A stretch of 64,000 bases of DNA from assembly GCF_009372255.1 (NCBI RefSeq), contig NZ_LXGN01000012.1, positions 1 to 64,000 of the forward strand. The letters run 5' to 3'. This DNA is from Acinetobacter guerrae. Its GTDB lineage: Bacteria > Pseudomonadota > Gammaproteobacteria > Pseudomonadales > Moraxellaceae. This document shows positions 39,825-50,476 of the stretch, one piece after another. Within the stretch, counting starts at the first letter, position 1. Each line of letters begins with the position of its first letter. The notes under the pieces were generated by a model. That model ran no database searches. It was not told the DNA's origin and worked only from the letters and a program-made list of their open reading frames with translations. A program made the position numbers and the translations under genes.

Positions 39825-40847
39825 TTAAATATCACCATAACCCTTTGGATTTTGCTTTTGCCAATGCCAGCTGTCTTTGAGCATATCTTCTAGCGTGTAG
39901 TTTGCCGTCCAGCCTAATTCATCCATTGCACGTTGATTATTGGCAAAAGAAGTTGCAACATCCCCTTCACGACGTGGTGCAAACTCAAACGCAACGGGCA
40001 CACCATTGACCTGCTCGAAGGTATTTTTGACTTGTAATACCGATGAACCATTGCCTGTTCCAATATTCCAGGCACGACAGCCGATATTTTGCAAACGATT
40101 ATTCAAGGCACATAAATGAGCATTTGCCAAATCCACCACATGGATATAATCACGCACGCCTGTTCCATCAACAGTGTCATAATCATGACCAAAAATTGCT
40201 AACTTTTCACGACGACCTACAGCGACCTGAGTCACATAAGGCATTAAATTATTTGGAATACCTTGAGGGTCTTCACCAATACGTCCACTTTTATGCGCAC
40301 CAACTGGATTAAAATAGCGTAATAAAGCAATAGACCATCGCTCATCGGCAATCGATAATTTTTGTAGTAACTGTTCAACAATCAGTTTGGTATAGCCATA
40401 ATTGTTCGATGGCATTCCCGTTGGCATATCTTCATTTAGCGGTGAGATATTGGCTTCATCATAAACCGTTGCAGATGAGCTGAATACCAGTTTAAAGACT
40501 TCTGCACGTTGCATGGCATTTACAAGGTTAATACTTCCCGCAATATTATTATCAAAATAAATTAGGGGCTGTTGCTGACTTTCACCGACTGCCTTTAAAC
40601 CCGCAAAATGAATTACGGCATCAATTTTATGCAGCGCAAACACATGATCAAGTTGTTCACTATTACGGATATCACCTTCCACAAAAGTCAGGGTTTTTCC
40701 TGTTAGTTCCTGAACACGATTAAGCGACTCTATAGAACTGTTTGATAAATTATCAAATACAACAACATCATGATTTGCATTGAGTAATTCAACGCAGGTA
40801 TGCGAACCGATATATCCAGCGCCACCAGTTACTAAAATATTTGCCAT
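39825..40847 (-). CDS. gne1: UDP-hexose 4-epimerase GalE/Gne1
   Basis: This 340-residue short-chain epimerase has the NAD motif TGGAGYIGSHT and catalytic Tyr-x3-Lys (NYGYTK). It interconverts UDP-glucose and UDP-galactose, and in Acinetobacter K loci it is called gne1, where the GlcNAc/GalNAc pair is also used. It lies 6 bases after pgi. Sugar specificity cannot be settled from sequence by eye. Confidence 0.88.
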   Translation of the reverse strand: MANILVTGGAGYIGSHTCVELLNANHDVVVFDNLSNSSIESLNRVQELTGKTLTFVEGDIRNSEQLDHVFALHKIDAVIHFAGLKAVGESQQQPLIYFDNNIAGSINLVNAMQRAEVFKLVFSSSATVYDEANISPLNEDMPTGMPSNNYGYTKLIVEQLLQKLSIADERWSIALLRYFNPVGAHKSGRIGEDPQGIPNNLMPYVTQVAVGRREKLAIFGHDYDTVDGTGVRDYIHVVDLANAHLCALNNRLQNIGCRAWNIGTGNGSSVLQVKNTFEQVNGVPVAFEFAPRREGDVATSFANNQRAMDELGWTANYTLEDMLKDSWHWQKQNPKGYGDI

Positions 40848-40853
40848 GTTTTC

Positions 40854-42527
40854 TTAAACCTTTTTATTTCCGAGCAGCAATTCAATCAGGCCTTGGGTAG
40901 AGGCATCCAAATGTGCTGTCTCATGTTGCTGACCATTTAAGATCGGTAGAATCTGATTGGCAATTTCCTTACCTTTTTCTACCCCCCATTGATCGAAGGG
41001 GTTAATGTTCCATAACACAGATTGTACAAAAACTTTGTGCTCATATAGTGCAATCAGCATACCTAAAGTTTTTGGATTTAACTCTTTAATTAAAAAAGTC
41101 GAACTTGGTTGATTGCCTGCATACTGTTTATAGATGGGTAAATTTTCTAGCTCTTTTTGATCTAAAGCCTGATTACCAAAAGCCAAAAGTCGCGACTGCG
41201 CCAAACAGTTGGATAAAGCCAAATGATGTTGCTCAATCAATGCTTCAGCATTTTCAACATAGGTAAAATGATTGGCATTATAACGTTGAATTGGCGCGAT
41301 AAAATCACAACTCACCGCATGTGTACCTTGATGTAGTAATTGATAAAAAGCATGTTGGGCGTTTGGTCCAACTTCGCCCCAAACAATTGGACACGTGCCA
41401 GATTCAACTTTGTGATTATCACGTTGAATCGACTTCCCATTCGATTCCATTTCCAATTGCTGTAGGTAAGACGCAAAATATTTTAAGCGACCATCATAAG
41501 GCAAGACTGCATGGGTTTGCATGTTTAAATAATGAGTATTCCATGCCCCAAGTAATCCCATCATCACAGGTGCATTTTCATGAAATGGCGACTGACGAAA
41601 ATGCTGATCAACCTGATAAGCACCTGCTAAAAACTCCTGAAAGCCTTGTACGCCGATTTTAAGCGCAATTGGCAAACCGATGCATGACCATAGTGAATAA
41701 CGTCCACCGACCCAATCCCAAAGCAGGAATTGATTGTCAGGATGAATCCCCCATTCAGTCATTTTTTCAGGTTTAGTTGACACTCCAATAAAATGGCTTT
41801 TTAAGACACAATCGCGGCGTCCCAAAGATTTTTCTAGCCATAAACGTACTGTTTCGGCATTGGATAAGGTATCAATCGTACCAAATGACTTGGAAGAAAT
41901 AATAAACAGGGTCGTTTCTGGGCGTAACTGATGCAATAAGTCGGAAAGCTGGCTACCATCCATCGTCGATACGAAATGTACGTCCAATGGTTTTGCTGTT
42001 GGCACTTTAAAATCAGACAAAGCATGAGTCACCATCAATGGACCTAAATCAGAACCACCAACGCCAATATTCACCACATCCTGAATAACTTCGCCTGTTA
42101 CGCCACGATATTGTCCCGCATGAATTTTTTCAACCAATCGAAACATCCGATCCAGTTGTGCATTGACTTGCATTGACAGTTCAGAAAACTGCACCGTATT
42201 TTTAGGTAATCGCAATGCCCAGTGCATGGCAGCGCGTTGCTCAGTATAGTTAATTTGTTCTTCAGAAAATAATCTTTTAATCCATTGACTTAAGTTTTTA
42301 GACTCAGCCCAAGCAACCAAAGACTGAATCACATCCGTATTTACCCGATGCTTACTAAAATCAAAAACGAGATCGTCACAGCTCAATGAAAATTGATCAA
42401 AACGATTTTTTTGTTCGGCAAACAACTGATTAAGATGAGTACTGTGCATCATTTCAGCCAGTTGCTTTAGCTGTATTTCTACCGATTTTTTATTTTGCTT
42501 TGGAAATTTTTCGATATTTTCGTTCAT
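40854..42527 (-). CDS. pgi: Glucose-6-phosphate isomerase
   Basis: This 557-residue enzyme interconverts glucose-6-phosphate and fructose-6-phosphate, linking central metabolism and precursor supply. Both family signatures are present: the GVGGSDLGP phosphate loop region, and the C-terminal [17 protein letters not shown] segment. It overlaps ugd by 4 bases and is called gpi in K-locus naming. Confidence 0.95.
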   Translation of the reverse strand: MNENIEKFPKQNKKSVEIQLKQLAEMMHSTHLNQLFAEQKNRFDQFSLSCDDLVFDFSKHRVNTDVIQSLVAWAESKNLSQWIKRLFSEEQINYTEQRAAMHWALRLPKNTVQFSELSMQVNAQLDRMFRLVEKIHAGQYRGVTGEVIQDVVNIGVGGSDLGPLMVTHALSDFKVPTAKPLDVHFVSTMDGSQLSDLLHQLRPETTLFIISSKSFGTIDTLSNAETVRLWLEKSLGRRDCVLKSHFIGVSTKPEKMTEWGIHPDNQFLLWDWVGGRYSLWSCIGLPIALKIGVQGFQEFLAGAYQVDQHFRQSPFHENAPVMMGLLGAWNTHYLNMQTHAVLPYDGRLKYFASYLQQLEMESNGKSIQRDNHKVESGTCPIVWGEVGPNAQHAFYQLLHQGTHAVSCDFIAPIQRYNANHFTYVENAEALIEQHHLALSNCLAQSRLLAFGNQALDQKELENLPIYKQYAGNQPSSTFLIKELNPKTLGMLIALYEHKVFVQSVLWNINPFDQWGVEKGKEIANQILPILNGQQHETAHLDASTQGLIELLLGNKKV

Positions 42528-43789
42528 GTTCGTCCAATACCTTCATAAGCAAAGCCCTGAGCCTTAACATAGTGAGGATCATAAAGATTACGTCCATCCA
42601 GAATAAGCGGATGCCGCATATTTTGCTGTAGTTTTTTATAATCTGGGCTGTAATATTGCTTCCATCCCGTCATGACACAAAGCGCATCTGCATCCTGAGT
42701 GACTTCATAAGCATCGAGACCTAAGGTCAAATCATCACGCTCGCCATAGGTTTTATAAATTTCTTGTAAAGCCTGTGGATCATGTAATTTAACTTTTGCG
42801 CCTTGCGCCCATAATGCCGCCAGCATCGCATGAATGGGAGAATTATGGATGCTAGAACTATTTTCTTTAAATGCAGCACCCCAGATGGCAATGGTTTTGC
42901 CTTTCAAATCTGAATGGTAATAATTCCAAAGTTTACGAAACAAAATTTCTTTTTGTTGCTCGTTAATTTCCCAGACTTGTTGTAATAAACGACTTTTCGC
43001 CCCACTCTTGGAAACTTCGCTAGAAAGCGTCAAAATATCATGCGAGAAATTTTCACCACCAAAACCGACGCCCGCAGCAAGATAGGCCGAACCAATACGA
43101 GTGTCTGCCCCCATTCCCTGCTGCACATTCGCAATATCAATGCCTAGCTTTTCAGCCACAATAGCCAAATCGTTCATGTAGCTAATACGCGTTGCTAACA
43201 TGCCTGAAATGCTGAGTTTGGTAAACTCGGCATCCAAAATCGGCATAAACAAATATTGATTTTGATAACGAAAAAATGGACGAAGTAATTCCTCCATCAT
43301 CCATTTTGAAGCATCTGCTTCTATTCCAACAATGATGTGTTTGACATTCAAAATACTATTAATTGCATTGCCTTCCTGAATCACATCTGGAAGATATACC
43401 CAATAATCATTCGGCATGATTGCTTTAAGCTTATCTGTGCCATGTAAGCCAAACGTTGAGCCATTCACCATCAAACGTGGATGAATAATTGGTCGTAATG
43501 CAATTTCTTTGAGTGTATTGAGCGCAAGTTCAAACTCTGCGGGACTATAACAAAATAGATAAGCATCGATATCAAGTGGAATATCTACAAAAGTCGTTTG
43601 AAATAATGCTTTGTTATCACGTTGTTTGGCTAAACGACGATTTACCTCATCATCTTGATATTGAATTGTCTGCAAATTTGCCGATAGATGCGAATGTTGA
43701 CAACACCAATAGACTTGATTGCCATATTCAGCTAACAAAGCTGCCATTACACCAGCCTGCAATGTGGTGCCCAATATCGCAATCTTCAT
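42524..43789 (-). CDS. ugd: UDP-glucose 6-dehydrogenase-like protein with altered active site
   Basis: By position this is ugd, and the 421-residue fold follows the UDP-glucose/GDP-mannose dehydrogenase family. However, key residues differ. The Rossmann loop reads GTTLQAG instead of GxGYVG. The NPEFLREG segment is LPDVIQEG. The canonical K-x3-N pair is K191 with Ser at 195. The catalytic GGSCFPKD is GGENFSHD, with N247 in place of Cys. As I recall, the Acinetobacter K-locus Ugd proteins share this form. Either they work by another route or the annotation is wrong. Gna in this locus has its Cys. Confidence 0.7.
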   Translation of the reverse strand: MKIAILGTTLQAGVMAALLAEYGNQVYWCCQHSHLSANLQTIQYQDDEVNRRLAKQRDNKALFQTTFVDIPLDIDAYLFCYSPAEFELALNTLKEIALRPIIHPRLMVNGSTFGLHGTDKLKAIMPNDYWVYLPDVIQEGNAINSILNVKHIIVGIEADASKWMMEELLRPFFRYQNQYLFMPILDAEFTKLSISGMLATRISYMNDLAIVAEKLGIDIANVQQGMGADTRIGSAYLAAGVGFGGENFSHDILTLSSEVSKSGAKSRLLQQVWEINEQQKEILFRKLWNYYHSDLKGKTIAIWGAAFKENSSSIHNSPIHAMLAALWAQGAKVKLHDPQALQEIYKTYGERDDLTLGLDAYEVTQDADALCVMTGWKQYYSPDYKKLQQNMRHPLILDGRNLYDPHYVKAQGFAYEGIGRT

Positions 43790-43814
43790 TTTTTATACCT
43801 AAAGTCTTATAAAT

Positions 43815-44690
43815 TTAAAGAGCTAACTCACGAATCAATGCTTTAAAATCGTCACCCAACTTCGGGTGTTCAACTCCATAATGTAGTACCGCTTTTAAAT
43901 AGCCTAATTTGCTTCCACAGTCAAAAGTCTGTCCCTGCATACGATAGGCTTCAACGTTTTCTGTCTGTTGTAACATGGCAATTGCATCAGTCAACTGGAT
44001 TTCATTACCTGCACCCTTTGGTGTTTGCTCCAAGAGCTGCATAATCTTGGCAGGTAAAACATAACGACCCACCACTGAAAGATTTGATGGTGCAGCACCC
44101 ACCGCAGGTTTTTCTACAATCCCTTGCATGATTTGGCTTTGCCCTTCCTCTGGAATTGTCGCAACATCGACAATTCCGTACTGATCTACTAAATCATCAG
44201 GTACAGCCTCTACCATAATTTGGGCAGCAGATACTTCGTTATAACGCTGAATCATACGTGCCAAATCACTTTGCTCAGATGTTGCTTTTACTAATACATC
44301 TGGCAAAAGCACAGCAAAATCATCCGCTCCAACGATACCTTTTGCACATAGTACTGCATGCCCCAAGCCTAAAGGCTGTGGTTGACGGACACTTACCACA
44401 CTGACATGTGCAGGCACAATCTCAGTAATTTCTTGGAGTAAATCAAATTTCTTTTTATGTTCTAACGTGGTTTCAAGTTCAAAATTACGATCAAAATAAT
44501 TTTCAATGGACGCTTTAGATGAATGAGTCACCAAAATAATTTGCTCGATACCTGCTGCAACGGCCTCGCGTACCACATATTCAATAGCAGGGCGATCGAC
44601 CACGGTCACCATTTCTTTAGGAATAGATTTGCTCGCAGGTAAGAAACGAGTACCAAGACCTGCTACTGGTAAAATTGCTTTTTTGATCAT
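43815..44690 (-). CDS. galU: UTP-glucose-1-phosphate uridylyltransferase GalU
   Basis: This 291-residue nucleotidyltransferase makes UDP-glucose from UTP and glucose-1-phosphate. The N-terminal GLGTRFLPASKSIPKEM carries the pyrophosphorylase signature, and VEKP is present later. It supplies UDP-glucose for the capsule and for Gne1/Ugd. It lies 28 bases after itrA. Confidence 0.95.
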   Translation of the reverse strand: MIKKAILPVAGLGTRFLPASKSIPKEMVTVVDRPAIEYVVREAVAAGIEQIILVTHSSKASIENYFDRNFELETTLEHKKKFDLLQEITEIVPAHVSVVSVRQPQPLGLGHAVLCAKGIVGADDFAVLLPDVLVKATSEQSDLARMIQRYNEVSAAQIMVEAVPDDLVDQYGIVDVATIPEEGQSQIMQGIVEKPAVGAAPSNLSVVGRYVLPAKIMQLLEQTPKGAGNEIQLTDAIAMLQQTENVEAYRMQGQTFDCGSKLGYLKAVLHYGVEHPKLGDDFKALIRELAL

Positions 44691-44718
44691 GTGAAAATAT
44701 TACTGTTTAAATAAAAAT

Positions 44719-45336
44719 TTAAGATTTAACTTCATCTTGCTCTTGCGCGTTATTGCCTTTAAATAAAGAAGGCCCAACATGACCAGGCGCGTTTATTCCT
44801 TCTCGTCTGGTCATGACCTCAACGGTTTTAAACATAATTTTAAAGTCAACCCAAACACTGTGATGATCTACATACCAAACATCACATTTAAACCGTTCTT
44901 CATAGTCGAGTTCATTGCGACCGCTGACTTGAGCAAGACCCGTCATACCTGGGCGAACTTCTAATCGTCTTGCTTGTTCAGGTGAATAAAGTTCAACAAA
45001 TTCTTTTAACATAGGGCGCGGACCAACTACGCTCATATCACCCTTCAGAACATTGATAAGTTGTGGCATTTCATCTAGCGATGTCGAACGTAACTTTTGT
45101 CCAAAAGGGGTTATACGCTTTTCATCAGGCAATGGATTACCCTCTTGATCAAAGGCATCCTTCATCGAACGAAACTTAATCATCTTAAAAAGTTTACCGT
45201 TTTTACCTGGTCGCTCCTGATAAAAAAAGATAGGAGAACCGAGGTTTTTTCGGACTTTGTACATCACCATGAAGAATATTGGTGACAAAACTACTAATGC
45301 TATCAAAGAGATAAAAATATCGATCAGTCTTTTCAT
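44719..45336 (-). CDS. itrA: Initiating sugar-phosphate transferase ItrA
   Basis: This 205-residue polyprenyl-phosphate sugar-1-phosphate transferase starts each capsule repeat on undecaprenyl phosphate. One N-terminal membrane helix (about 8-25) precedes the catalytic domain with KFRSM, the DE pair (SLDEMPQL) and PGMTGLAQVSGRN, typical of short PglC/WcaJ-type enzymes. The first sugar is probably an N-acetylhexosamine. The class (ItrA2, ItrA3...) is not decidable by eye. Confidence 0.88.
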   Translation of the reverse strand: MKRLIDIFISLIALVVLSPIFFMVMYKVRKNLGSPIFFYQERPGKNGKLFKMIKFRSMKDAFDQEGNPLPDEKRITPFGQKLRSTSLDEMPQLINVLKGDMSVVGPRPMLKEFVELYSPEQARRLEVRPGMTGLAQVSGRNELDYEERFKCDVWYVDHHSVWVDFKIMFKTVEVMTRREGINAPGHVGPSLFKGNNAQEQDEVKS

Positions 45337-45351
45337 TACACTCTAACTCTA

Positions 45352-46179
45352 TTATTTAGCCCTTTTACGAAGGAACATATTATAAATTTTACCAAGCAAA
45401 CTTGCGGGTAATAATCTAAATAAAGATCTTGCGATAAAAAGTATATTAGCATGAATGGGCGACTGTAACTTTAGTTGTTTTTTTAAATCTAGTAACTGTT
45501 TTTCACTTTTAATATATTCTAAACCTTTACGTCTGGCATGCATACCATTCCCTACCCGTGCATAAAGCAGCACGTCAGGGTGATTACCTACTTGATAACC
45601 AGCACCGATCACACGTAACCACAGATTGTAATCTTCCATAAATAAATGATGTTGATAGCCACCTAATTTTTCGATAATTGACTTTCTATAAGCAACGGTC
45701 ATATGGTTAAAAGGGCAACGCTTTTGAGCAAATTTTTTGATTTCCTCAAAACCAACTGGGACTGCTTTAAGAATATTTGCATCAGAGATGTCCTGATCAA
45801 ACTCCATAACTTGTCCACTAAATAATACAATTTCTGGATTTTCCTTTATAGATTTTAACTGTTTTTCAAATCGATCTGGTATACAGATATCATCTGTATC
45901 CATCCGAAAAATCCATTCATTTGAACAATGTTTTAGGCCTTCGTTTAACGCTTTTCCTAAACCAACATTTTGGCTTAATGGAATGATTTTTAAAGGTTCA
46001 CCTATGACCTTTTTCCATTTTTCCACAAATTGACTAAGTTCTTCACCAATTGGGCCATCTAAAACAAGAATAATTTCTGAGGGTTGAATGGTTTGATTAT
46101 TCCAGATACTTTCAAAGCATTGATCTAAAAATAGAGGGTTTTCTTTATGATATAAAGAAATTAAAGTGCTAAATTTCAT
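45352..46179 (-). CDS. Glycosyltransferase family 2
   Basis: This 275-residue GT-A enzyme has the nucleotide-sugar binding region STLISLYHKEN, the DxD-type motif RMDTDDIC (about residue 93) and an acceptor region EDYNLWLRV. It adds one sugar of the K unit, donor unknown. It overlaps the next upstream gene by 4 bases and is 15 bases ahead of itrA. Confidence 0.85.
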   Translation of the reverse strand: MKFSTLISLYHKENPLFLDQCFESIWNNQTIQPSEIILVLDGPIGEELSQFVEKWKKVIGEPLKIIPLSQNVGLGKALNEGLKHCSNEWIFRMDTDDICIPDRFEKQLKSIKENPEIVLFSGQVMEFDQDISDANILKAVPVGFEEIKKFAQKRCPFNHMTVAYRKSIIEKLGGYQHHLFMEDYNLWLRVIGAGYQVGNHPDVLLYARVGNGMHARRKGLEYIKSEKQLLDLKKQLKLQSPIHANILFIARSLFRLLPASLLGKIYNMFLRKRAK

Positions 46180-47225
46180 TTAGTAAAAACCATTTTTTCC
46201 CATTGACCTACAATAAATTCAACAGAATATTTTTTTGCCTCTTGTAAAGACTGAGCGGACATATTCAGTCTTTTATCAGGGTTATTAATCAAATACAAAA
46301 TTGCTGCAGCAAGTTTTTTGTAATTTTGATCTTCAACAAGAAGACCATTTTTATCGTGATCGATTACTTCTGCTGGTCCATGCGGACAATCATAGGAAAT
46401 TATAGGAAGCCCAAACGTCTGCGCTTCAATTAAGACCATTGGTAAGCCTTCATATCTTGAGGACATCACATAAAAAGCAGCATTAGAATATACTTGTTCT
46501 ACATTGTCAGTTTGCCCTTTTAAAGTAACATTTCTTATTTTTCGATCCTCGATAAGTTTTTTTAAATAATGTAACTCTTCTCCAGTTCCATAAATGTCCA
46601 ATGACCAATCATTGATTTCATTATTAACCAATGACCAAGCCAAAAGTAGATCCTTAAAGTTTTTTTGATACGTAAGTCTACCAATAGATATAACTGTTTT
46701 GGAATCTTGGCAATAACTTGGTTTCTCTAAACTCAATATAAAGGGGGAACTATTATTTATAACAGTTACATTCTTATGAAATGAACTATAAGCTTGAGCA
46801 TCATTATTGGTTAGCGTAACGATTTTATTAATTTTTTTTGCTCTAATTTTATAAAGAAATTGAACCCATACAGGCCGACTTAAAAATGCAACATGTTCTA
46901 AAGAAATAATTTTTGAATTAAATGAAATCGTCAAAAAACTTAGCAATAGAGAGAGTTTCCCCATGTTATGCAAAACGATATAATCTGGCTTACTAGATTG
47001 AATATGTTTTTCAACACTTTGATAAAATTTAAAATAATTACCTGAAAAGGCATAGACTTCAATTCCTTTTTCTAAAGGATATGCAACTTTATTTTTTTTT
47101 GTATCACGATTAATAATTTCAACTAAATATCCAGAATTATATAAAGCATTTGCCAAAACACATGCTACACGTTCTATCCCAGACTTATATTTTAAGGAGC
47201 TTATAATAAAACTAATTTTCATCAT
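46176..47225 (-). CDS. Glycosyltransferase family 4 (GT-B)
   Basis: This 349-residue retaining transferase has the C-terminal donor-binding region with SIGRLTYQKNF, SSRYEGLPMVLIEAQ and the conserved E-x7-E. It adds one sugar of the K unit, with an unknown donor. Part of the AT-rich core, it overlaps its neighbour at 45352-46179. Confidence 0.85.
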   Translation of the reverse strand: MMKISFIISSLKYKSGIERVACVLANALYNSGYLVEIINRDTKKNKVAYPLEKGIEVYAFSGNYFKFYQSVEKHIQSSKPDYIVLHNMGKLSLLLSFLTISFNSKIISLEHVAFLSRPVWVQFLYKIRAKKINKIVTLTNNDAQAYSSFHKNVTVINNSSPFILSLEKPSYCQDSKTVISIGRLTYQKNFKDLLLAWSLVNNEINDWSLDIYGTGEELHYLKKLIEDRKIRNVTLKGQTDNVEQVYSNAAFYVMSSRYEGLPMVLIEAQTFGLPIISYDCPHGPAEVIDHDKNGLLVEDQNYKKLAAAILYLINNPDKRLNMSAQSLQEAKKYSVEFIVGQWEKMVFTK

Positions 47226-47235
47226 AAAGATACTT

Positions 47236-48171
47236 TTAAGAAATAAATTTAAACAAAACTCTACGTATTAAATATTGAAACTGAAATTTCGATTTTAAAG
47301 ACGCAGCAACTAAAAAAAATAACATTTTTATATACCTCTTATTTGATTTATATAAAATTGCTTGCTTTAGATAAACATTTGACTTATCAAAATCCCTCTC
47401 ATATTTAGAATATTTATTAAGGTATAAAACAACATTTTCCCTACTAAAACTATCTTTTCCAGATAATACTCTTTCTTTGTGTAATTCAACAGCATAATTT
47501 GACATCAATCTTTGAGAAAACCCAATTGTAGATGTTGTATTACCATCTCTTATACGAACAGCATAGTCAAAGCTATCTAAATTTGTAAAACGAAAATTAT
47601 TAGTATGCATACGTAGAAGAAAGTCGTAATCTTCAGCACCAGGTATCTCTCTATAACCTTCTAATTGTTTATAGGCAGAAGTGCGAGCTAACCAAATATG
47701 TAAAACTGGAGAAGATAAAAAAATATTTTTATCTATACTTTTTTTTCTTACTGGCAGTTTAAGGCTGCCTATTTTTCTACCATTTTCATCAATCGTATCA
47801 ACATGACATCCAACAAGATCATATTGAGGATTTTCCATTAGAAATTCTAGTTGATGTTTTATACGATCTGGATAACTAATATCATCACCATCCATTCTTG
47901 CAATAAACTCTCCCTTTGCCTGCTCTAACGCAAAATTTAAGGTTTTTACTATTTTTAAGTTTTTATCATTCTTATAAAGCTTAATTCTTGGATCAACAAT
48001 AGATAATTCAGCCACTATATTATGTGTTTTATCGGTAGAACAATCATCAATTACTATTATTTCAATATTTTTATATGTCTGATTACAAATTGAAAGAACT
48101 GCTTCCTTAACAAAAGCCTCAACATTATAAACTGGAATAAGAATACTTACTAAAGGTTCTGATACTAACAT
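47236..48171 (-). CDS. Glycosyltransferase family 2
   Basis: This 311-residue GT-A enzyme has VSILIPVYNVE, the ARMDGDDIS metal motif and GAEDYDFLLRM. Donor and linkage are unknown. Base composition is visibly more AT-rich than that of galU or ugd, as in the rest of the core. Confidence 0.85.
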   Translation of the reverse strand: MLVSEPLVSILIPVYNVEAFVKEAVLSICNQTYKNIEIIVIDDCSTDKTHNIVAELSIVDPRIKLYKNDKNLKIVKTLNFALEQAKGEFIARMDGDDISYPDRIKHQLEFLMENPQYDLVGCHVDTIDENGRKIGSLKLPVRKKSIDKNIFLSSPVLHIWLARTSAYKQLEGYREIPGAEDYDFLLRMHTNNFRFTNLDSFDYAVRIRDGNTTSTIGFSQRLMSNYAVELHKERVLSGKDSFSRENVVLYLNKYSKYERDFDKSNVYLKQAILYKSNKRYIKMLFFLVAASLKSKFQFQYLIRRVLFKFIS

Positions 48172-48217
48172 TTAAATCACACTACTCATCTTTTAAAACT
48201 ATAAATATAATTAAAGT

Positions 48218-49348
48218 TTACGCTCTTCGTTCTAGATACTTTATTTCAATATACATACAAGATATCAGTACAAATAAAAAAGGCACATAAGCTGAGAACA
48301 AAGAGAATCCAGCCACCAATAAAGGAATATATATATATGCAACGTCTTTTCCTATTTTAAGATATGAATAAAACAAAAAACATACAAACATTAGCGTACC
48401 AAATATCCCAAACTCGTAAAGCAATGTAATAAATATATTATGAGCAAAAATCCCCCCAGAATAATACAAGAAATTATTTAAACCAATCCCAAACAGCTTA
48501 TTTATAAATGGAATTGAGTTATAATTATCAATAGCAACAGAAATCAGATAAAATTTACTATTAAAACTACCATCAACATCTATATAATTCATACCAGACT
48601 TATATTTACCAATTAACTCAGATGCAGCATAAAAATAACCAATCAAAAATAAAATAAAAATTGACGTTTTATACTTATTTGCAGATTTAACAAATAGATA
48701 AGTTACTATAAATGCAAACAAACTTGCTCTTGAAAATGTAAAAAATAACAAAATAAGCAATAAAGAAAACCGTATCTTACCAATATTAAAAATTTTTTTC
48801 TCTTTTAAAAAAAAAGCAAACATTAAAAAAAATAAAATAATAAATGAAACAAAATTCGAGTCAAAATACAACAAACTCCATTTATAGTCATAAAAAGAAC
48901 CAGTATGACTTGAATTAACAACCCTTAAAAAAAACTCAAAAATCATAAAAATTATTAAGAGATTATAAGTAAAATTATAAATATAAATTCGACGAGAAAC
49001 TGCAACATTCATTCCAGATGCAACTGTTTGTCCTCCCATAAGAATACAATATAAGTATAGTATAGTAGACAAATAATTTATTTTTGAATCAATATGAGAA
49101 AAAAAGTAACTGCCAAGTGCAAAAAATATACATGAAATTAAAAAATAGATATAAAGACCTAATTGGAATTTATCAATAGTAGTTTTAAAGAAAAGAAAAG
49201 AAAAGAAAATTAATGGAAACCCTAAGCAATATACTGGATTTATAGGTAATGAATTAATACTAAAAAAAGAAGAAAATAATATTAACAAGAAGCATAATGA
49301 ACTATTAAACCCTCTCATTTTACTTTCAGGGTATCTTTTATACATCAT
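48218..49348 (-). CDS. wzy: Capsule repeat-unit polymerase Wzy
   Basis: This 376-residue protein is almost entirely hydrophobic, with about ten membrane segments and a periplasmic loop near residues 240-290. It is the only such non-transporter protein in the core, which fits Wzy, the enzyme that links repeat units in the periplasm. Wzy proteins share little sequence, so the call is by topology and place. The poly-A/T base composition is the strongest in the window. Confidence 0.78.
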   Translation of the reverse strand: MMYKRYPESKMRGFNSSLCFLLILFSSFFSINSLPINPVYCLGFPLIFFSFLFFKTTIDKFQLGLYIYFLISCIFFALGSYFFSHIDSKINYLSTILYLYCILMGGQTVASGMNVAVSRRIYIYNFTYNLLIIFMIFEFFLRVVNSSHTGSFYDYKWSLLYFDSNFVSFIILFFLMFAFFLKEKKIFNIGKIRFSLLLILLFFTFSRASLFAFIVTYLFVKSANKYKTSIFILFLIGYFYAASELIGKYKSGMNYIDVDGSFNSKFYLISVAIDNYNSIPFINKLFGIGLNNFLYYSGGIFAHNIFITLLYEFGIFGTLMFVCFLFYSYLKIGKDVAYIYIPLLVAGFSLFSAYVPFLFVLISCMYIEIKYLERRA

Positions 49349-49374
49349 AAAAATATACCTTATTGTCTAAAATA

Positions 49375-50469
49375 TTACAGTTCATTGTAAACTCTCCACC
49401 AGCTCTGGCACATGGCTTCATTTGAGAAGTACATTTCCACTTTTTTGAAACAACTTTCTTTAATTTCACTTACTATTAGAGAATCCAAATTTAATAATTT
49501 ATTAATAATTAAAGAAAGCTCTTCTGGAGAATTAGGCTTGGCTAAAAATTCATAATTATCTGGTAGTATTTCTTTCACACCGCCACAATCTGTTGAAGCT
49601 ACAAGGCAGTTTGATGAAATAGCTTCAAGTAATACAGTAGGTAAACCTTCTGTATTACTTGAAAGAACTAGCAAATCAAAAGCTGAATAATATTCATTTA
49701 CATTTGTTAAAGCACCAAGAAAAAATACCCTATCATTTAATTGCTTTTCAGATACCAATCTTTCTAAATTCTCACGTTCCGGCCCATCTCCAATAATAAT
49801 TAATTTTAAATTAATTGAATGAATTCGTAAAATTGCCTCTATCAAATTAGTGACATTCTTTTCTGTAGATAGCCGACCAACATATCCAATGACTTTAATT
49901 TTCTCATCAATATTGAGAGTTTTTCTAATTTTATCTCTCACATTTTGAGAAAAATAATATTTTTTAGTGTCGATACCATTGTAAATGAGTTTTATCTTCT
50001 CTCTTTTTACAATATTTGCATTAATATAACTTTCACAACTAGCAACACTCACATTAGTAACTAATTCAGCCTGAGGATTAAGAATCCTAAAAAAATTCAT
50101 TCTTTTATAGAATTTTAATTTTGAGCTATATGTACCATGTTCACTATTAATTAGCTTATATTTTTTTTTATAAAGCAAACTTAAAAGATTAATTAACAAA
50201 TGCGGATATAATGTGTGGCTATGTATAACATCAGGATTACTTTTTTCTATAATATCTTTAAGTAGAAAAAAACCTTTAAAAACACCACTAATAGAAGAAA
50301 TGTTTAAACTAAAAACTTCGATATCATTTACTTGAACATCATTTTTAGAAAATAATGTCACAATAAAAACTCTTGCATTAAATTCTTTTTTTAATTTTTT
50401 TACTAGATTTACTACAACACTAGTTACACCACCAACCGCTAAATCGGGTACTATTACTAAAATTTTCAT
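49375..50469 (-). CDS. Glycosyltransferase family 4 (GT-B)
   Basis: This 364-residue protein has the N-terminal LAVGGVTSVVVNLVKKL acceptor-side start and the C-terminal motif GYVGRLSTEKN and NTEGLPTVLLEAIS. It adds one sugar, donor unknown. It is 8 bases downstream of the next GT2 gene. Confidence 0.85.
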   Translation of the reverse strand: MKILVIVPDLAVGGVTSVVVNLVKKLKKEFNARVFIVTLFSKNDVQVNDIEVFSLNISSISGVFKGFFLLKDIIEKSNPDVIHSHTLYPHLLINLLSLLYKKKYKLINSEHGTYSSKLKFYKRMNFFRILNPQAELVTNVSVASCESYINANIVKREKIKLIYNGIDTKKYYFSQNVRDKIRKTLNIDEKIKVIGYVGRLSTEKNVTNLIEAILRIHSINLKLIIIGDGPERENLERLVSEKQLNDRVFFLGALTNVNEYYSAFDLLVLSSNTEGLPTVLLEAISSNCLVASTDCGGVKEILPDNYEFLAKPNSPEELSLIINKLLNLDSLIVSEIKESCFKKVEMYFSNEAMCQSWWRVYNEL

Positions 50470-50476
50470 TATCGAC

